From NCBI GenBank assembly GCA_934692905.1, contig CAKUUM010000003.1, positions 1-64,000 on the forward strand: a stretch of DNA of 64,000 nt, read 5' to 3'. Below the pieces are notes generated by a model. That model did not search any database and had not been told where the DNA came from. It worked only from the letters and a program-made list of their open reading frames with translations. This document shows, one piece after another, positions 1-9,675 of this stretch; position 1 is the first letter of the stretch; each line of letters begins with the position of its first letter. This DNA is from an uncultured Bacteroidales bacterium (GTDB taxonomy: Bacteria > Bacteroidota > Bacteroidia > Bacteroidales > Paludibacteraceae). A program made the translations under genes and the position numbers.

Positions 1-84
1 GATGCATTGGAGTCGGCAAAGGCATTTTATAATTTGTCAAAAGAAGACCGCGATGCGTTGGTTAAGTTTGTGAACGCGATTTGA
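1..84 (+). CDS. C-terminal end of an upstream gene, probably a c-type cytochrome / di-haem oxidoreductase
   Basis: The first 27 codons form an open frame that ends in TGA at 82-84 and is cut by the window edge. The tail reads like the closing helix of cytochrome c / di-haem peroxidase-like proteins (pattern F-x-x-L-S-x-x-D-R-x-A-L-x-x-F). The stop overlaps the ATG of the cytochrome c maturation gene as TGATG, so the two are probably cotranscribed and translationally coupled, which fits a haem protein next to its assembly factor. The haem-binding part lies outside the window, so the family call is an inference from 27 residues and context. Confidence 0.45.
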   Translation, partial: DALESAKAFYNLSKEDRDALVKFVNAI

Positions 85-2147
85 TGACAGATAAGATTTT
101 ACGTAATATTGCGTTTTCACTGATGGGTACTATTTTAGTAGTACTCATCAGTGCCACTATCGTGGAGAAACTATGCGGTACGGAGGTGGCAGTGCGCTGG
201 TTCTATACCGCCCCGTGGACGATTGTGCTGTGGGCGCTGGCGGTCTTGTTCGGCGGCTGGTATGTCATTACGGCTTTCCGCCAAGGCAAAATGCGTTGGT
301 CGGTCTTGGGTATTCATCTCAGTTTTGTGGTGATACTGCTCGGGGCAATGCTCACACATACTTTCGGTATCGAGGGGGCTGTACCGCTCCGTATAGGCGA
401 GCGTGCCAATACGTATTTTACACGGGACGGAGCAGAAGCATCGTTGCCGTTTACGCTGACTTTGGACGATTTCAAGGTGGAGTACTATGCCGGTACCGCC
501 ACCCCTGAGGATTACTTGAGCCGTATCTCTCTGCATTCGGCGGACGGTACCGCTACGGCGGATCTGTCTATGAACCATATTTTCCGTTACCGCGGCTGGC
601 GGTTCTACCAGTCGTCCTACGACGAGGACGCGGGCGGCTGCACACTGCTGCTGACACACGACCCCGCAGGTATAGCGGTTTCCTATACGGGCTACGCTTT
701 GTTGCTGTTGAGTATGCTCCTGTATCTGTTTGCACCGAAACGTATGCATCGGGGAATGGCTGTGGCTGTTTTGCTCTTGCTGCCTTTGTCGGCTGCGGCT
801 GCCCCCAAGACATTGCAACGCCCCGTGGCGGATACTTTCGGCAATCTCTATGTGGAGTACAACGGGCGTATCTGCCCGATGTCCGTGCTGGCAAACGATG
901 TGTGCACCAAACTCTATGGGCACAACTACTATCGTGCCGACGACGGTACCCGTTATTCGGCGGAGCAGGTGCTGACGGGTATCTTGTTCTACTACGACGA
1001 CTGGGTGCAGGTGCCGCTCAAGCAGTCGCGCAAACCGGTGCAGAACCGTGAACGCGAAATGGTCTTCCGTATGGTGGCAGGGGGCTCGTTGCTGAAAATA
1101 TGGCCTTCTGCACACGGCTGGTACGACATCAACTCGGCAGGCACGGCGGACAGTCTCTCGCACGACGAGTGGAATTTCCGTATGTATGCCCTGCAATATG
1201 TGGCATACGACCTGATGCAAGGTAAGAACATAGAAGCCAACGAGACTCTCAAAAAGATACGTCTCTACCAGCAGAAACAGGCAGGCGTGGAGAACCTGCC
1301 CACGGTGGCACATTTCCGTGCGGAGCAACTATGGGCAAAGTTCCCCTATACGAAGCCGCTGGCGATGGTGACGCTTACTCTCGGGCTGCTGTTCTTTTTG
1401 GTCTATTGTATCACACAGGGGAAAGGCAGAACTTTGCCCCGTATGTGGCAAATAGCAAACACTATCTGTCTGGCGGCGATATGGTTGTTCCTGACTGCCA
1501 TGCTGATATGGCGTTGGTACATCAGCGGGCATATTCCGCTCTCCAACGGACACGAGACTATGCAGGCTCTCGCATGGTTCATTATGTTGCTGGGACTTCT
1601 GTCAACTCTCAATACGAAACTGCACCCAACTCTCAACTTTCAACTCTCAACTTTATTGCTTGCAGGTATGCCGCTTATGGTCAGCATGATGTCTGCCTCC
1701 AATCCGCAGATAACGCACCTGACGCCTGTGCTGCAGTCGCCGCTGCTGAGCCTGCATGTAAGTATCATCATGCTCAGTTACGCCCTCTTGGCATTCGTTA
1801 TGCTCAACAGCGTGGTGGCATTGTGCGGCAAGGCGGAACAGCAGCAACGGCTGATGCAGTTCTCCCGCACACTCTTGCGCCCCGCAGTGGGCTGCTTGGC
1901 GATAGGTATCTTCCTCGGTGCGGTATGGGCAAATGTGTCGTGGGGACGCTACTGGGGTTGGGACCCGAAGGAGGTGTGGGCGTTGATTACGCTGCTTGTC
2001 TATGCCGCCCCGTTGCATGCGCAGTCGCTGCCATTCTTCCGCCGTCCGCGTGTGTTCCATATCTATTGCCTGCTGGCATTTCTCTCCGTGCTGTTCACCT
2101 ATTTCGGCGTGAACTTCCTCCTTGGCGGCTTGCACTCATACGCCTGA
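84..2147 (+). CDS. ccsBA: Cytochrome c biogenesis protein, ResB-CcsA fusion (CcsBA type)
   Basis: This inner-membrane protein (687 aa) delivers haem to the outside and attaches it to CxxCH apocytochromes (system II). The N-terminal half has ResB-like membrane segments followed by a large periplasmic part. The C-terminal half (about residue 420 on) is CcsA: several membrane helices and the tryptophan-rich haem-handling motif WGRYWGWDPKEVWAL near residues 618-632. ATG at 84 is chosen because it overlaps the upstream stop (TGATG); a TTG at 81 would add one residue. In Bacteroidales such fusions often accompany nitrite reductase or other cytochrome genes. Residues 507-526 (S-T-L-N ... F-Q-L-S-T-L) are encoded by a 7-base tandem repeat also found between genes here, lying between CcsA membrane helices. 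Confidence 0.9.
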   Translation: MTDKILRNIAFSLMGTILVVLISATIVEKLCGTEVAVRWFYTAPWTIVLWALAVLFGGWYVITAFRQGKMRWSVLGIHLSFVVILLGAMLTHTFGIEGAVPLRIGERANTYFTRDGAEASLPFTLTLDDFKVEYYAGTATPEDYLSRISLHSADGTATADLSMNHIFRYRGWRFYQSSYDEDAGGCTLLLTHDPAGIAVSYTGYALLLLSMLLYLFAPKRMHRGMAVAVLLLLPLSAAAAPKTLQRPVADTFGNLYVEYNGRICPMSVLANDVCTKLYGHNYYRADDGTRYSAEQVLTGILFYYDDWVQVPLKQSRKPVQNREREMVFRMVAGGSLLKIWPSAHGWYDINSAGTADSLSHDEWNFRMYALQYVAYDLMQGKNIEANETLKKIRLYQQKQAGVENLPTVAHFRAEQLWAKFPYTKPLAMVTLTLGLLFFLVYCITQGKGRTLPRMWQIANTICLAAIWLFLTAMLIWRWYISGHIPLSNGHETMQALAWFIMLLGLLSTLNTKLHPTLNFQLSTLLLAGMPLMVSMMSASNPQITHLTPVLQSPLLSLHVSIIMLSYALLAFVMLNSVVALCGKAEQQQRLMQFSRTLLRPAVGCLAIGIFLGAVWANVSWGRYWGWDPKEVWALITLLVYAAPLHAQSLPFFRRPRVFHIYCLLAFLSVLFTYFGVNFLLGGLHSYA
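1602..1657 (+). repeat. 7-base tandem repeat (CAACTCT/CAACTTT) inside the ccsBA reading frame
   Basis: Units CAACTCT and CAACTTT alternate here, with a diverged stretch in the middle. The same heptamer family forms an intergenic array at about 22451-22514. Three heptamers are 21 bases, so the repeat can grow or shrink by seven codons without breaking the frame. It codes for a polar loop between two membrane helices of the CcsA half. Confidence 0.8.
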
Positions 2148-2204
2148 TTTAAGAATTTGCGGAAACGTTAGCAGGCATTATTCGCTACATTTCAAGGGAA
2201 TAAG

Positions 2205-2235
2205 TTTGCTATATTCGCTTTTTTTCGTAACTTTG
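2205..2235 (+). promoter_or_regulatory. Bacteroidota-type promoter for glgP
   Basis: TTTG at 2205-2208 and TAACTTTG at 2228-2235 are 19 bases apart, matching the known Bacteroidota -33/-7 pattern (TTTG ... TAnnTTTG). It lies about 60 bases upstream of the ATG at 2297. Confidence 0.75.
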
Positions 2236-2296
2236 CGCGATTTTTAAGTTAGGCACCTTACGGGTGCATAGTATTTATACAAAAAAGATTTCAGAC

Positions 2297-4858
2297 ATGG
2301 TAATACGTGTTAGTAACACCAATCAACCCAATTGGACGGAGGTCACGGTGCATGCCAACCTCCCTGCGAACCTGAACAAACTGCAAGAGATTGCCTACAA
2401 CCTCTGGTGGGTATGGAATTCGGACGCAAAAAACATCTTCCGATACATCGACAACGATGCATGGCACCGCGCCAAATCCAACCCTATCGTGCTGCTCAAC
2501 ATCATCAGTTACGAGCGCATGGAGGAACTCAGCAAGGACAAGCAATTCATGGCGCAACTCGACAAGACCTACGCCGATTTCCGCGCCTATATGGATGCCC
2601 CGAAGGACAAATCACGACCCAGCATCGCCTATTTCTCCATGGAATACGGGCTCTCCCATATCCTCAAGATTTACTCGGGCGGACTCGGTATCCTTGCCGG
2701 CGACTACCTCAAAGAGGCTTCCGACTGCAACGTGGACATGACCGCTATCGGTTTTCTCTACCGTTACGGCTATTTCACCCAGACCCTCTCGCCCGAAGGA
2801 CAACAGATTGCCAACTACGAGGCGCAGAACTTTTCCAACCTGCCTATCACCCAAGTATATAACGCCGACGGCACCCCCATGGTCATCGAGGTACCTTACC
2901 CCGAGCGTACCGTGAAGGCGTACCTGTGGAAGGTGGCAGTAGGGCGAATCAATCTCTACCTCCTCGACACAGACAACGAGATGAACTCCGAATGGGACCG
3001 CCAGATTACCCATCAACTCTACGGAGGCGACTGGGAGAACCGTATCAAGCAGGAGATACTCCTCGGTATGGGCGGCGTCATCGCCCTCAACAAGTTGGGC
3101 ATCAAGAAGGACATCTACCATTGCAACGAAGGGCATGCCGCCTTTATGGGGCTGCAACGTCTCCTCGACCTCGTCGAGGGAGAGCACCTCACCTTCCAGC
3201 AGGCACTCGAAGTGGTACGCGCCAGCGGACTCTACACCTGCCATACCCCCGTGCCTGCCGGACACGACTATTTCGAAGAGGGGCTCTTCTACAAGTACAT
3301 GAGTTCCTACCCCGCAAGGCTCGGTATCGAGTGGCACGACCTTATCGGTATGGGACGCCAGAACCCCGACGACAACACCGAGAAGTTCTCCATGTCCGTC
3401 TTTGCCCTTAACACTTGCCAAGAGGCAAACGGCGTCAGCAAACTCCACGGCGAAGTCAGCCGCAAGATGTTCGCGCCCGTTTGGCAAGGCTACTTCCCTG
3501 AAGAGTTGCACGTCGGGTATGTTACCAACGGCGTACACATGCCCACTTGGGCAGCCAGCGAATGGAAAGCCCTGTACTTCAAGACATTCCCCAAGGAGTG
3601 GTACACCGACCAATCGAACCCCGATATGTGGAAAGCGTACAACGATCTGCCGGAGGAGACGATATGGAACACTCGCATGAGCCTCAAGAGCAAGTTGATT
3701 GACTATATCAAAGAGCAGTTCCGCGAGGATTGGATGAAGACCCAGGGCGACCCCGCACGCATCGTGCGCGCCCTCAATGAGATGAACCCCAACAACCTTA
3801 TCATAGGTTTCGGACGACGCTTTGCCACCTACAAGCGTGCCTATCTGCTGTTCACCGACTTGGAGCGCCTTGACAAACTGGTCAACAACCCCGACCGTCC
3901 CGTACAGTTCCTCTTTACGGGCAAGGCACACCCCGCAGACGGTGGCGGACAGGGACTTATCAAACGTATCATCGAAATCAGCCGTATGCCGCAGTTCCTC
4001 GGCAAGATTATCTTCCTTGAGAACTACGATATGCGTCTTGCCAAGCGACTCATATCGGGTGTGGACATCTGGCTCAACACGCCTACCCGCCCCTTGGAGG
4101 CAAGTGGTACCAGTGGCGAGAAGGCACAGATGAATGGCGTTCTCAACTTCTCCGTATTGGACGGCTGGTGGCTTGAGGGATACGTCAAGGGCGCAGGCTG
4201 GGCGCTTACCGACAAACGCACCTACGAAAACCAAGCCCATCAGGACCAGTTGGACGCTGCCACCATATACCAGATGCTGGAGGAGGAAATCATTCCTATG
4301 TACTATGCCAAGAACTCCCGCGGCTACTCGCCCGAGTGGATACAGACCATCAAGAACAGCGTCACACAAATCACGCCGCGCTTCACGACCAAGCGCATGA
4401 TGGACGACTATTTCGACCGCTTCTACAACAAACTGGCTAAGCGTCATGCACTGCTCTCTGCCGACAACTACAAGCAGGCGAAGGAGATTGCCGCATGGAA
4501 GGAGAATATGGTTGCCCACTGGAACGAGATAGAGGTGGTGCACTCCACGCTCAACGAGGCGGAGGCGGCTCTCAATGTAGGCAACAAGTGCAAGGTGGCT
4601 GTCGAACTCGACACCCACAACCTCAACGACAAGGGTATCGGCATCGAACTGGTGGCTATCCGTACTTCTACGCACAACAACGACAAACTCTACGAAGTGG
4701 AACCCCTGAACCTCGTGAAGACCGAGGGTTCGCACATGTTCTTCGAGACGATGTACCGTCTCGACTATGCCGGTGGCATGAAGTTCGGCTTGCGTATGTA
4801 CCCCACGCACCCGCTCCTCCCCCACCGTATGGACTTCTGCTACGTCCGCTGGCTGTAA
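2297..4858 (+). CDS. glgP: Alpha-glucan (glycogen) phosphorylase
   Basis: This cytoplasmic enzyme releases glucose-1-phosphate from glycogen or maltodextrin by phosphorolysis (853 aa). The family is the short alpha-glucan phosphorylase type with an N-terminal DUF3417-like segment (NLWWVWN near residue 35). The pyridoxal-phosphate region is the stretch E-A-S-G-T-S-G-E-K near residue 602, followed by N-G-V-L-N and DGWWLEGY. The frame is open from a GTG at 2264, but the ATG at 2297 gives the usual family start (MVIRVSN...PNW) and sits at the right distance from the promoter. Glycogen debranching and GT4 synthase-like genes lie 6-10 kb downstream on the other strand, so both arms of glycogen turnover are in the window. 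Confidence 0.93.
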   Translation: MVIRVSNTNQPNWTEVTVHANLPANLNKLQEIAYNLWWVWNSDAKNIFRYIDNDAWHRAKSNPIVLLNIISYERMEELSKDKQFMAQLDKTYADFRAYMDAPKDKSRPSIAYFSMEYGLSHILKIYSGGLGILAGDYLKEASDCNVDMTAIGFLYRYGYFTQTLSPEGQQIANYEAQNFSNLPITQVYNADGTPMVIEVPYPERTVKAYLWKVAVGRINLYLLDTDNEMNSEWDRQITHQLYGGDWENRIKQEILLGMGGVIALNKLGIKKDIYHCNEGHAAFMGLQRLLDLVEGEHLTFQQALEVVRASGLYTCHTPVPAGHDYFEEGLFYKYMSSYPARLGIEWHDLIGMGRQNPDDNTEKFSMSVFALNTCQEANGVSKLHGEVSRKMFAPVWQGYFPEELHVGYVTNGVHMPTWAASEWKALYFKTFPKEWYTDQSNPDMWKAYNDLPEETIWNTRMSLKSKLIDYIKEQFREDWMKTQGDPARIVRALNEMNPNNLIIGFGRRFATYKRAYLLFTDLERLDKLVNNPDRPVQFLFTGKAHPADGGGQGLIKRIIEISRMPQFLGKIIFLENYDMRLAKRLISGVDIWLNTPTRPLEASGTSGEKAQMNGVLNFSVLDGWWLEGYVKGAGWALTDKRTYENQAHQDQLDAATIYQMLEEEIIPMYYAKNSRGYSPEWIQTIKNSVTQITPRFTTKRMMDDYFDRFYNKLAKRHALLSADNYKQAKEIAAWKENMVAHWNEIEVVHSTLNEAEAALNVGNKCKVAVELDTHNLNDKGIGIELVAIRTSTHNNDKLYEVEPLNLVKTEGSHMFFETMYRLDYAGGMKFGLRMYPTHPLLPHRMDFCYVRWL

Positions 4859-4883
4859 TAAGACTTGCTCTTATAAGCAATGA

Positions 4884-4924
4884 AAAAGTGGCTGTCTAAC
4901 AAGCGCGTTAGACAGCCACTTTTC
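4884..4924. terminator. Bidirectional terminator between glgP and the amidase gene
   Basis: A perfect stem of about 16 bases (AAAGTGGCTGTCTAAC and its complement) with the six-base loop AAGCGC is flanked by A on the left and T on the right. It sits between two converging genes and can serve both. Confidence 0.88.
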
Positions 4925-4939
4925 TTATTCAACTACCTG

Positions 4940-7900
4940 CTATCGGAGCAGATACTTGTGACCGTTTTGAATAACGATGCCTTTGTAGGTCTTATCCACT
5001 TGGCGACCCATGACATCGTACATAGGAGCATCTACGTCCAATTGAGCAGGAGCCACTACATCTTCTACTGCTGTGTCCGCACCTTGTTTAGTGACTGTCA
5101 GAGCCTTGCGGGCAGGGATGATGGTGGTGTTGTCAGTCTTTGGCAAAGTAAATACAGCGACTGCGTCTTCACCTGAGCATACCAAGTTACCTGCATAATC
5201 AAGGTGCATTTCTCGAATAGATGAGAGACCACAATCAAAAGAGTAACGCAGTGTCATAACAGGTTTGTTGCCTTCCCATACAATGTTCCATACCATAATG
5301 TGCTTGGAACCATCTATGAAATACAATACAGATTCGTCTTTGCTCAATGCACATGCACCAGAGAAACCACCATCAATAAGGTCTTTGTAAGGGTCCTTTG
5401 CAGAGTTCATTTGCTCATTTCCTTCCCAATCATAGAATTTGAGAGCAGTATAACTTGTGTTGTTTTGTCCTGCAGAACGACGTGAAGCCACCCATACACC
5501 ATGTGTGCAGCCAAGTGGGTAGCCGTCATACCCAATACCTTGTGTTTTGATTACTGCAGAAGGAGTCTCACTCCATGAGTGCTTGTAAGTACCCTCTTCC
5601 GTACCGATATTGTAGATGGCAATAGAATTGGCAATCAACGATGTACCACCATCCTCATTGAGAGAGAGAAGTTTTGCGTCCTTACCTGTACCATAAATGG
5701 AGATACCTAACGAGGAAGAACCAACTTCTACTCCATTATTGGTGATGATGCCGCTCTTATCGCGTGTGCCTTGGAAGAATTCCTCATACTTACCCTCCAA
5801 ATTAGCGGGGTCAGCCACTATTACATTGGAGTATCCGTCTGAACCATCTGAAATCCAAATATAACCTTGGTCATCCACGAAAGTACGATACGGAGAACCA
5901 TACATTGCACGCCCGCCTTTATATGGCGTGGTATTGATACGGGTATAGTCTGGCATGAATGCATATAGACCGCTATTCACATTAGAACTACCAGCTCTAT
6001 CCATAAGGTAGAGATATTGGAAATATTCGGACTCCGGTGAGTTGTTGATAGAGATGAATGGGCGTGTCAGACCTAACGATTTCGATGTTGCTTTGTACAA
6101 AGTACCTACGTTGCTGATAGCCTGACCTTGCAACTCTACAGCCCAAGTCATAGCGGTACCTACTTCGCCGGGGAGTTCGCTCTTGGCGATGGTGAAGGTA
6201 TTGGCGCCTTTCACTACATTAGCCAACTCGATAGCACCTACTTCGGTATTATCTGTTGTGTAGAAGATGAGGTTTGCACTTACTGCGTCCGAGTTGGCAT
6301 TGAAGGTGAATACGTAGTTGTCTCCACTCTCTACCACATTGAGGTTGTAAGCCATAATGGCTGCTATAGTAGGTTGGTCCACACCGACGGTGGTGAACTT
6401 GCTGATGAGGTTGTCACGTACCAGATACAGAGTGATGTCTGCGTCTTTCACAACACCTGCCGCCATGGTGTAGGTAACGTCTGCAGCGTCCAAGGTGGTG
6501 TTGGTGGTCTTGATGAGGGCAGCCTTGTCGAGGCCATCGGTGATGTCGTAGAGTGCAACGCCGGTGCTCTTGCCCTCTGCGTCCTCGGCTGGAGTAACCA
6601 TCATATCACGGTGAGCGTACTTGAAGTAGTTAGCCACGTTGGTGTGGAAGGGCAGTGTGCCCATTATCTTTGGTTCGGACTTTGTGGTATTTACCACTTG
6701 CCATTCAATGGCGTTCTTATTGGGCGAAGAGAAGATGAAACTCTTGTCGTCACGCGGTGAAACAACCATCTGTACGTCGTGACCATAGTCTGCCAAGGCA
6801 ATGCCTGCAGGCTGGTTGCGTATTGCTCCTGCATAGTTATTCTCGTAAACGGAATAGATAACAAAGCGAACACTATGTGCTTCGGCACCTATAGAGTAGG
6901 TGGTAGAAACAATCATACCATCCTCCGTTGTTCCCGAATATGCCAACGTGGAACCAACCATAGCATTATAGTAGTTGCCGGCAGCCTCGTTGTTGGTATT
7001 GTCGAACCACAATGCACCTTTCCATCCGGTAGCATCAGACTCCCACTTATAGATATTCCACTTGTTGGCAGGAGTATAAGTAGCATGCTCCAAGTTGCAG
7101 CCTACCAAGTAGCCATCGGCGGTGAAGGTGATGTCGCTCAGTTTGTAGCCATCGGCAGAGACGACAGAACAGAAGTCTGTGGGCAGGGTATTGAGTACGG
7201 TCTGCTTCTCGGCATCCACCTCAATGAGTGTAGGCTCTTTGGCAGCGTCCACAGCCAAAACATACATATTGCCATTGCGGTATAGCACACGGCGGACGGT
7301 CTTGTCAGCCAACACATCCACCAACTTCTTGCCGACGAAAGACTGCTTCATCTCGTAGGTACTTGCCAACTGCAAGTAAGCAGGTTGTTCGGGTTCGGGG
7401 TAGTTGTAGTAAACCACCGTGGGCGGTACATACGAGGTGTCGGACAGGTAAATCATCTGATAGGTGGTCTCGTTGGCTTTTACCGAGAAACGTACCTTTT
7501 GGTCATCGGTCAAGGGGTAGTAGCCTTTGCAAGTAGCGTCCAATGTGTAGTCATCGCCTGGGGTGAGGTTCTCGAATACGAAGATACCGTTGTACAGCGT
7601 GTCCACGTTGTATTTGGCAACCTCTACGCCGCCCTTGAGCAATGTAACCTCTGCGCCATTACAAGGAATCCACTGGTCGTTGGTCTTGGGTGCATAGTTG
7701 AACAAGGGGTTGTTCATCTTACGATGCAGGTCTTTGACGGTACCCATGATGTAGCCTACCTTCTCTTTGTCGGCGCCATAGTAGTCCACGATACCACGGT
7801 AGTATGCCAAGCCTTCCTGGTGGCAATAGTCGTGGTTCAATGCGCGGTGGCGCGCAGGCTGATAGGTGTGGAAATAACCTTCTACCAGGAAGCCCGGGGC

Positions 7901-8650
7901 ACCATGTTTCAGTACGCCGTAATAACCATAGTATTTCTGACCATTGGTACGTGTTGCCTCAGAGCCGCTGCCCATAAACGACACATCACCACGGATGTTC
8001 ATGGATGTCATGGAGTAGTATGACGCGGGGTCAATGCCACTTGCCATGATGCCATAACGATATGCCCAGCAAGCCGCTGCGCGCTCGTAACTGCCCTCTA
8101 CAAAATCGTGCGGGGACGTTGCATCACCACGTTTGTCTTTGTCAAGTCCACGCATCAAGAACAGCGGGTAGTTGGTGGTTGTGCCTTCAGTAGCCGCATT
8201 GGAGTGAACTGAAATGAAATAGTCGATATTGTTCGATTCCACTTCCTCGCAAATCTCACTCAGATTGCGGTTGTACTTGGTGTAATCGGGTAAGGCTTTG
8301 TAGTTGTCGTATGTATAATCAGGATATTGTCCGTTTACCTTTGCATAGGGCCAAGGACCACATTCGGTGCGGGAGTAGAGAACAGTGGCACCTGCAGCCT
8401 CAAGTTTCTTGCCGAGGTAGAGACACTTCCAGAGGTCGGTGTTGGACTCGTAGAAACCACATGTATCCGGCATGCCTGTGGATGACAGTGCGGGATAGGG
8501 AATGGTGGCACAGGGACGGTCGTTGGGTCCGAATGAGCCGTGTCCGGGATTGACATAAATACGTTTGCCCGTGAGGTCGGCTGCGGACATGGATACTGCC
8601 ATCAACGCAGTGGCAATGAGAAGGATATATCTTTTCATGGTCGTACTCAT
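4940..8650 (-). CDS. Large secreted N-acetylmuramoyl-L-alanine amidase with propeller-like region and sorting-like tail
   Basis: A 1236-aa exported protein. The signal peptide starts at the second Met (MKRYILLIATALMAVSMSAA). Residues about 28-300 form an amidase_3-type zinc amidase: ligands H37 (NPGHG), E69 (FYESN) and the His of FISVHSN, with a later catalytic Glu in LVEGYFH. A carboxypeptidase-regulatory-like beta domain follows (about 300-410), then a long repetitive beta region resembling secreted Bacteroidales propeller proteins. The end, YDVMGRQVDKTYKGIVIQNG, looks like a type IX secretion sorting tail (type A-like). The first ATG overlaps the stop of the upstream gene (ATGA at 8647-8650), so the pair is probably coupled. 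Role: cutting peptidoglycan stem peptides, of self or of other cells; which one is not visible. Confidence 0.8.
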   Translation of the reverse strand: MSTTMKRYILLIATALMAVSMSAADLTGKRIYVNPGHGSFGPNDRPCATIPYPALSSTGMPDTCGFYESNTDLWKCLYLGKKLEAAGATVLYSRTECGPWPYAKVNGQYPDYTYDNYKALPDYTKYNRNLSEICEEVESNNIDYFISVHSNAATEGTTTNYPLFLMRGLDKDKRGDATSPHDFVEGSYERAAACWAYRYGIMASGIDPASYYSMTSMNIRGDVSFMGSGSEATRTNGQKYYGYYGVLKHGAPGFLVEGYFHTYQPARHRALNHDYCHQEGLAYYRGIVDYYGADKEKVGYIMGTVKDLHRKMNNPLFNYAPKTNDQWIPCNGAEVTLLKGGVEVAKYNVDTLYNGIFVFENLTPGDDYTLDATCKGYYPLTDDQKVRFSVKANETTYQMIYLSDTSYVPPTVVYYNYPEPEQPAYLQLASTYEMKQSFVGKKLVDVLADKTVRRVLYRNGNMYVLAVDAAKEPTLIEVDAEKQTVLNTLPTDFCSVVSADGYKLSDITFTADGYLVGCNLEHATYTPANKWNIYKWESDATGWKGALWFDNTNNEAAGNYYNAMVGSTLAYSGTTEDGMIVSTTYSIGAEAHSVRFVIYSVYENNYAGAIRNQPAGIALADYGHDVQMVVSPRDDKSFIFSSPNKNAIEWQVVNTTKSEPKIMGTLPFHTNVANYFKYAHRDMMVTPAEDAEGKSTGVALYDITDGLDKAALIKTTNTTLDAADVTYTMAAGVVKDADITLYLVRDNLISKFTTVGVDQPTIAAIMAYNLNVVESGDNYVFTFNANSDAVSANLIFYTTDNTEVGAIELANVVKGANTFTIAKSELPGEVGTAMTWAVELQGQAISNVGTLYKATSKSLGLTRPFISINNSPESEYFQYLYLMDRAGSSNVNSGLYAFMPDYTRINTTPYKGGRAMYGSPYRTFVDDQGYIWISDGSDGYSNVIVADPANLEGKYEEFFQGTRDKSGIITNNGVEVGSSSLGISIYGTGKDAKLLSLNEDGGTSLIANSIAIYNIGTEEGTYKHSWSETPSAVIKTQGIGYDGYPLGCTHGVWVASRRSAGQNNTSYTALKFYDWEGNEQMNSAKDPYKDLIDGGFSGACALSKDESVLYFIDGSKHIMVWNIVWEGNKPVMTLRYSFDCGLSSIREMHLDYAGNLVCSGEDAVAVFTLPKTDNTTIIPARKALTVTKQGADTAVEDVVAPAQLDVDAPMYDVMGRQVDKTYKGIVIQNGHKYLLR

Positions 8651-9483
8651 TTAACGTTCAACATATAGGTACTACCGTCCTCGGTGCCGAAGACAATCAG
8701 GTTCTTAGCCACACTCGGATACATGGCAATCATGGTGTTGTCGGTCAGCACCGAGTGACGCCCGTCCAAAGTGTAAGCCACGATAGCCGATGCGGTGATG
8801 AACTCGCCGTTGTCCTCATCCGCCATACCGACTAACGTATTGTCATTGTACCACTTAGCGGCGCGGCAGGCATGAGCAATGAACTGAGGATTGGTGCCGT
8901 CGATGTTGCTAACATAGCACCCTTCGCCGCATACGTAGTAGCAGAGTCTGGTGCCGTCGGGTGAGATAGAAGCCCAGATGTAACTCTTGTCGGTGCCATT
9001 GGGTGCGAGGGTCTTGTCGGTGCCGTTCTGGTGGAGCACCATAAGGCGGTCGCTAATGGTAACCGTGGCTTTGGCATCGGTAGTCGCCATCTTGTCCATG
9101 TCGCGTTGTCCGCGAGCGATGACGTTGCGGCGTTGCCTGGTGAAGTTCTTGCGAACGATGTTGTTGCGGCGGAGTTGGTCGCGCCCGACGGTGGTCTCGC
9201 GATACACAACCTCCTGACCATCGGCACTAATCTGCACGTTGTAGCCAGCGCCTTCGGCTTCCGAGAGTACGGTAGTCGTCTTGGTTGCCACATCATAACG
9301 TTGCAAGCCCTTGTTGGAGCCCGTAGTCAGCAGGACGTAATCCCCATCGGGGCTGACGCCTGCCACCTTCACATCCATGTCGGACGGTGAGGTGAGTTGC
9401 TGCATAGATACCACTTTGAGTACCTGTGCATTAGCAGCCAAGCCAAAGAACAGGGCTGCTACAAAAAGCATAGATTTTTTCAT
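8647..9483 (-). CDS. Exported WD40/TolB-like beta-propeller protein
   Basis: A 278-aa protein with a clear signal peptide (MKKSMLFVAALFFGLAANAQ). Start 9483 is chosen because the frame reads upstream only through repeat DNA. The body has several blades with the PD40/TolB-like signature (SPDGDYVLLTTGS, SADGQEVVYRE, SPDGTRLCYYV). Such proteins are binding scaffolds in the periplasm or on the surface. Its stop overlaps the start of the amidase gene, which suggests a two-gene unit acting on the cell wall or on secreted substrates. No enzymatic motif is seen. Upstream lies a copy of the 11-base repeat element. Confidence 0.72.
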   Translation of the reverse strand: MKKSMLFVAALFFGLAANAQVLKVVSMQQLTSPSDMDVKVAGVSPDGDYVLLTTGSNKGLQRYDVATKTTTVLSEAEGAGYNVQISADGQEVVYRETTVGRDQLRRNNIVRKNFTRQRRNVIARGQRDMDKMATTDAKATVTISDRLMVLHQNGTDKTLAPNGTDKSYIWASISPDGTRLCYYVCGEGCYVSNIDGTNPQFIAHACRAAKWYNDNTLVGMADEDNGEFITASAIVAYTLDGRHSVLTDNTMIAMYPSVAKNLIVFGTEDGSTYMLNVK

Positions 9484-9542
9484 GCGCTTTGTTGTTTGAA
9501 AGGTTAAAATACAGTTTGCTATCGTGTCCGTATGTGCCCGAC

Positions 9543-9621
9543 AACCTCCCGACAAGGTCAGCGGAATCACATACTAATCACATACTAATCACATACTAAT
9601 CACATACACTTACCCCGAGAA
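9543..9621 (-). repeat. Dispersed 11-base-unit repeat element, copy 1
   Basis: Read on the minus strand: flank TTCTCGGGGTAAGTGTATG, three units of ATTAGTATGTG, then ATTCCGCTGACCTTGTCGGG and AGGTT. The other copies are at 22532-22625, 48313-48400 and 63841-63902. It lies between the GT4 gene and the beta-propeller gene; its right flank is within the 5' region of 8647-9483. Confidence 0.88.
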
Positions 9622-9675
9622 TCAATGCACAATTCATAATGCGCAATGCGGAATGTAGAATGCACAATGCGGAAT
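9622..9675. repeat. Short-period AATGCRCAAT repeat
   Basis: Units such as AATGCACAAT, AATGCGCAATGCGGAATG recur here with a period of about 8-10 bases, directly on the left flank of repeat copy 1 and running up to the stop codon of the GT4 gene. A similar array is at 63797-63831, again on the left side of a repeat copy. Confidence 0.75.

Noticed and set aside
171..1328. 385-codon open frame antisense to ccsBA
   Set aside because: Arg/His/Gln-rich low-complexity translation typical of antisense frames; ccsBA is certain.
2612..4825. 737-codon open frame antisense to glgP
   Set aside because: It lies wholly over a well-supported gene, its protein shows no domain, and it follows the codon bias of glgP (few stop complements in a GC-rich third position).
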